From AWTP1-13 sp035258605 (GTDB lineage Bacteria; Pseudomonadota; Alphaproteobacteria; Rhizobiales; Hyphomicrobiaceae), in assembly GCA_035258605.1 (NCBI GenBank), contig DATFXD010000269.1, positions 1 to 7,230 on the forward strand: a stretch of 7,230 nt of DNA, read 5' to 3'. Position 1 is the stretch's first letter; every line of letters begins with the position of its first letter. A model generated the notes under the pieces. That model searched no databases. It was not told the DNA's origin and worked only from the letters and a program-made list of their open reading frames with translations. Below are positions 6,173 to 7,230 of this stretch, one piece after another. A program made the translations under genes and the position numbers.

Positions 6173-6260
6173 GCCGCCCCGGCGGCAGATGCCAGTCCTC
6201 CCTCATTGCGCCGCGGCAGGCTTGCCAGGCCGAGCCGGCCCCTTGCCTTGGCCAACTCCC
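6173..6260. terminator. Convergent intergenic spacer with GC hairpins
   Basis: The 88 bases between the two convergent stop codons hold GCCGC/GCGGC (6173-6177 with 6182-6186, loop CCCG) directly after the DUF2147 stop, and GGCCG/CGGCC (6228-6232 with 6236-6240, loop AGC) nearer the hydrolase stop. Each could help end one of the two transcripts. Neither has a T-run, so efficient intrinsic termination is not assured. Confidence 0.3.
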
Positions 6261-7163
6261 TCAATCCGACGCCATTCGGCTCTGATCACCTTTGGCCGCC
6301 TTGCGCAGGCGTTCCGCGTCGCTCTTGGCCGCGCGGGCGCTCTCGACCCAGGACACGAAGGCATCGGTGCGTTCCGCCACCACGTGCCGCTGCTGATCGA
6401 GCGTCACCATGTGGTAGCTGTTGTCCAATACCAGCGTGTCCACCAGCCCGCCCAAATTCGATTGCAGGTACTGCGCGTTCTTGAGGCTGGCGATATCGTC
6501 GTTGCGCGGGTGAACGATCAGCGCCGGCTGCCGGACCTTGTCCAGATGTGGCCTCACCGCGGTGACGAGTGCGTTGAAATTGGCAAACGAGCGGCTCGGC
6601 GTGCTGAACACCCCGGCTTGGCCGGAGTCGCCGCTCTGCATGCTGGAGACCACCAGTGCCCGCACCCGCGCATCCTTGAGCCCATAGGGGTCGCGCTCGG
6701 GAAGATCGAACTCGAGGCGGAGCGGCGAGGGTCGCAACAGTGGCAGCAACAGGGAGTGCCAAGGCATCGCCCAGCCATCGAGCTTGAGCGTTGGCGCATA
6801 GAGCAAGAGGCCGTGCACGTCATCGGGATGTTGTTGCGCCAGTCGCAGGGCCAATATGCCGCCCATCGACAGGCCACCGGCGAGCACGATGTCGCATTGT
6901 TGGCGCAGCCGAGCATGGGCTTGCGCCACGCTTTGATACCATTCCTGCCAGGTCGAACGCCGCAATTCCTCCGGCGTGCTGCAGTGGCCGGCCAGCTGGC
7001 AGCACAATACCGTCCGCCCGGCGCGCGCCAGACCCTGGGCGATAAAGCGCAGCTCGGTGGGGGTACCGCCCAGGCCGTGGATCAAAAGCACGCCAACGCG
7101 CCCGCCTTCAAACAGCTGGCTGCGATCGGGGAATTCGTCCTTGTCGTCGTTCTTGCCGTTCAT
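6261..7163 (-). CDS. Alpha/beta hydrolase, Est30-like carboxylesterase family
   Basis: The 300-residue protein shows the alpha/beta-hydrolase fold: oxyanion-hole motif HGLGGTP (29-35), nucleophile elbow GLSMGG with S99, acid D222 in HPRNDDIAS and catalytic H251 in NSYHMVTLD. The layout, especially HMVTLDQ after the catalytic His and LAGHCSTPEEL after strand 3, resembles Geobacillus Est30 carboxylesterase and monoacylglycerol-lipase-like proteins. It would hydrolyse small or medium acyl esters in the cytoplasm; no signal peptide is seen. C61 stands where related proteins usually have Gly (GHG), and C54-C55 precede it. The lid region (about 120-195) is Leu/Pro-rich, suiting a hydrophobic acyl pocket. 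The C-terminus has a charged helix (residues 274-297). ATG 7163 is chosen; GTG at 7169, two codons upstream, is equally possible, and neither has a strong ribosome binding site. Confidence 0.88.
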   Translation of the reverse strand: MNGKNDDKDEFPDRSQLFEGGRVGVLLIHGLGGTPTELRFIAQGLARAGRTVLCCQLAGHCSTPEELRRSTWQEWYQSVAQAHARLRQQCDIVLAGGLSMGGILALRLAQQHPDDVHGLLLYAPTLKLDGWAMPWHSLLLPLLRPSPLRLEFDLPERDPYGLKDARVRALVVSSMQSGDSGQAGVFSTPSRSFANFNALVTAVRPHLDKVRQPALIVHPRNDDIASLKNAQYLQSNLGGLVDTLVLDNSYHMVTLDQQRHVVAERTDAFVSWVESARAAKSDAERLRKAAKGDQSRMASD

Positions 7164-7169
7164 GTCCAC

Positions 7170-7205
7170 CAGACTTTTGTTATCAGTTTTGTTTATTGCT
7201 TCACC
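7170..7205 (-). promoter_or_regulatory. AT-rich probable promoter region of the hydrolase gene
   Basis: Immediately upstream of the hydrolase start is the most AT-rich stretch of the window. On the minus strand it contains AATAAAC and TGATAAC (7185-7179), either of which could act as a -10 element. No good -35 hexamer is found at 16-18 bases. If TGATAAC is used the leader would be only about 8-10 bases, so the more distal element is the likelier one. Confidence 0.3.
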
Positions 7206-7230
7206 ACGCCAGGGAGCCTTCTACCGCAGC

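Noticed and set aside
1..7230. Mobile element or defence-system island
   Set aside because: No transposase, integrase, terminal inverted repeats, tRNA, direct repeats or defence-type domains are visible, and base composition is even across the genes.

Overview
The window is GC-rich DNA with strongly GC-biased third codon positions, short intergenic gaps and mixed gene orientation. The proteins have the flavour of an alphaproteobacterium, most likely Hyphomicrobiales (Bradyrhizobium-like). That placement is an inference from protein style (the DUF2147 variant, the mandelate-racemase-like enzyme, the DevBCA-type exporter), not from a marker gene. No rRNA, tRNA, CRISPR array, insertion sequence or phage gene is visible.

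Left part (1-995, + strand): the 3' end of a Lys/Ala-rich protein gene of unknown function, then about 550 bases without a convincing gene, then a small predicted lipoprotein. The lipoprotein converges on a mandelate racemase/enolase-superfamily gene (1044-2138, - strand). That enzyme keeps the metal ligands and the His-Asp dyad of the family but has Gln where the second catalytic Lys of the KxK motif is expected.

Centre (2330-5404, - strand): a compact three-gene operon read right to left. It encodes an FtsX/DevC-type permease, a MacB/LolD/DevA-type ATPase and an HlyD/DevB-type periplasmic adaptor. The permease and ATPase genes overlap by 4 bases (ATGA) and the ATPase and adaptor genes by 8 bases, so the products are very probably made together. 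They should form a tripartite efflux complex that needs an outer-membrane TolC-like channel encoded elsewhere. The best known relatives export glycolipids or other lipophilic compounds, but the substrate here cannot be read from sequence.

Right part (5405-7230): a 327-base divergent intergenic region with a TATATA element, several palindromes and a 6-bp stem-loop. It is followed by a secreted DUF2147 protein (+ strand) that converges on an Est30-like serine alpha/beta hydrolase (- strand). The AT-rich segment upstream of the hydrolase probably holds its promoter.

Nothing here is a clearly new system. The most useful leads are the KxQ active site of the enolase-superfamily enzyme, the exporter of unknown substrate, and the structured leader before the DUF2147 gene.
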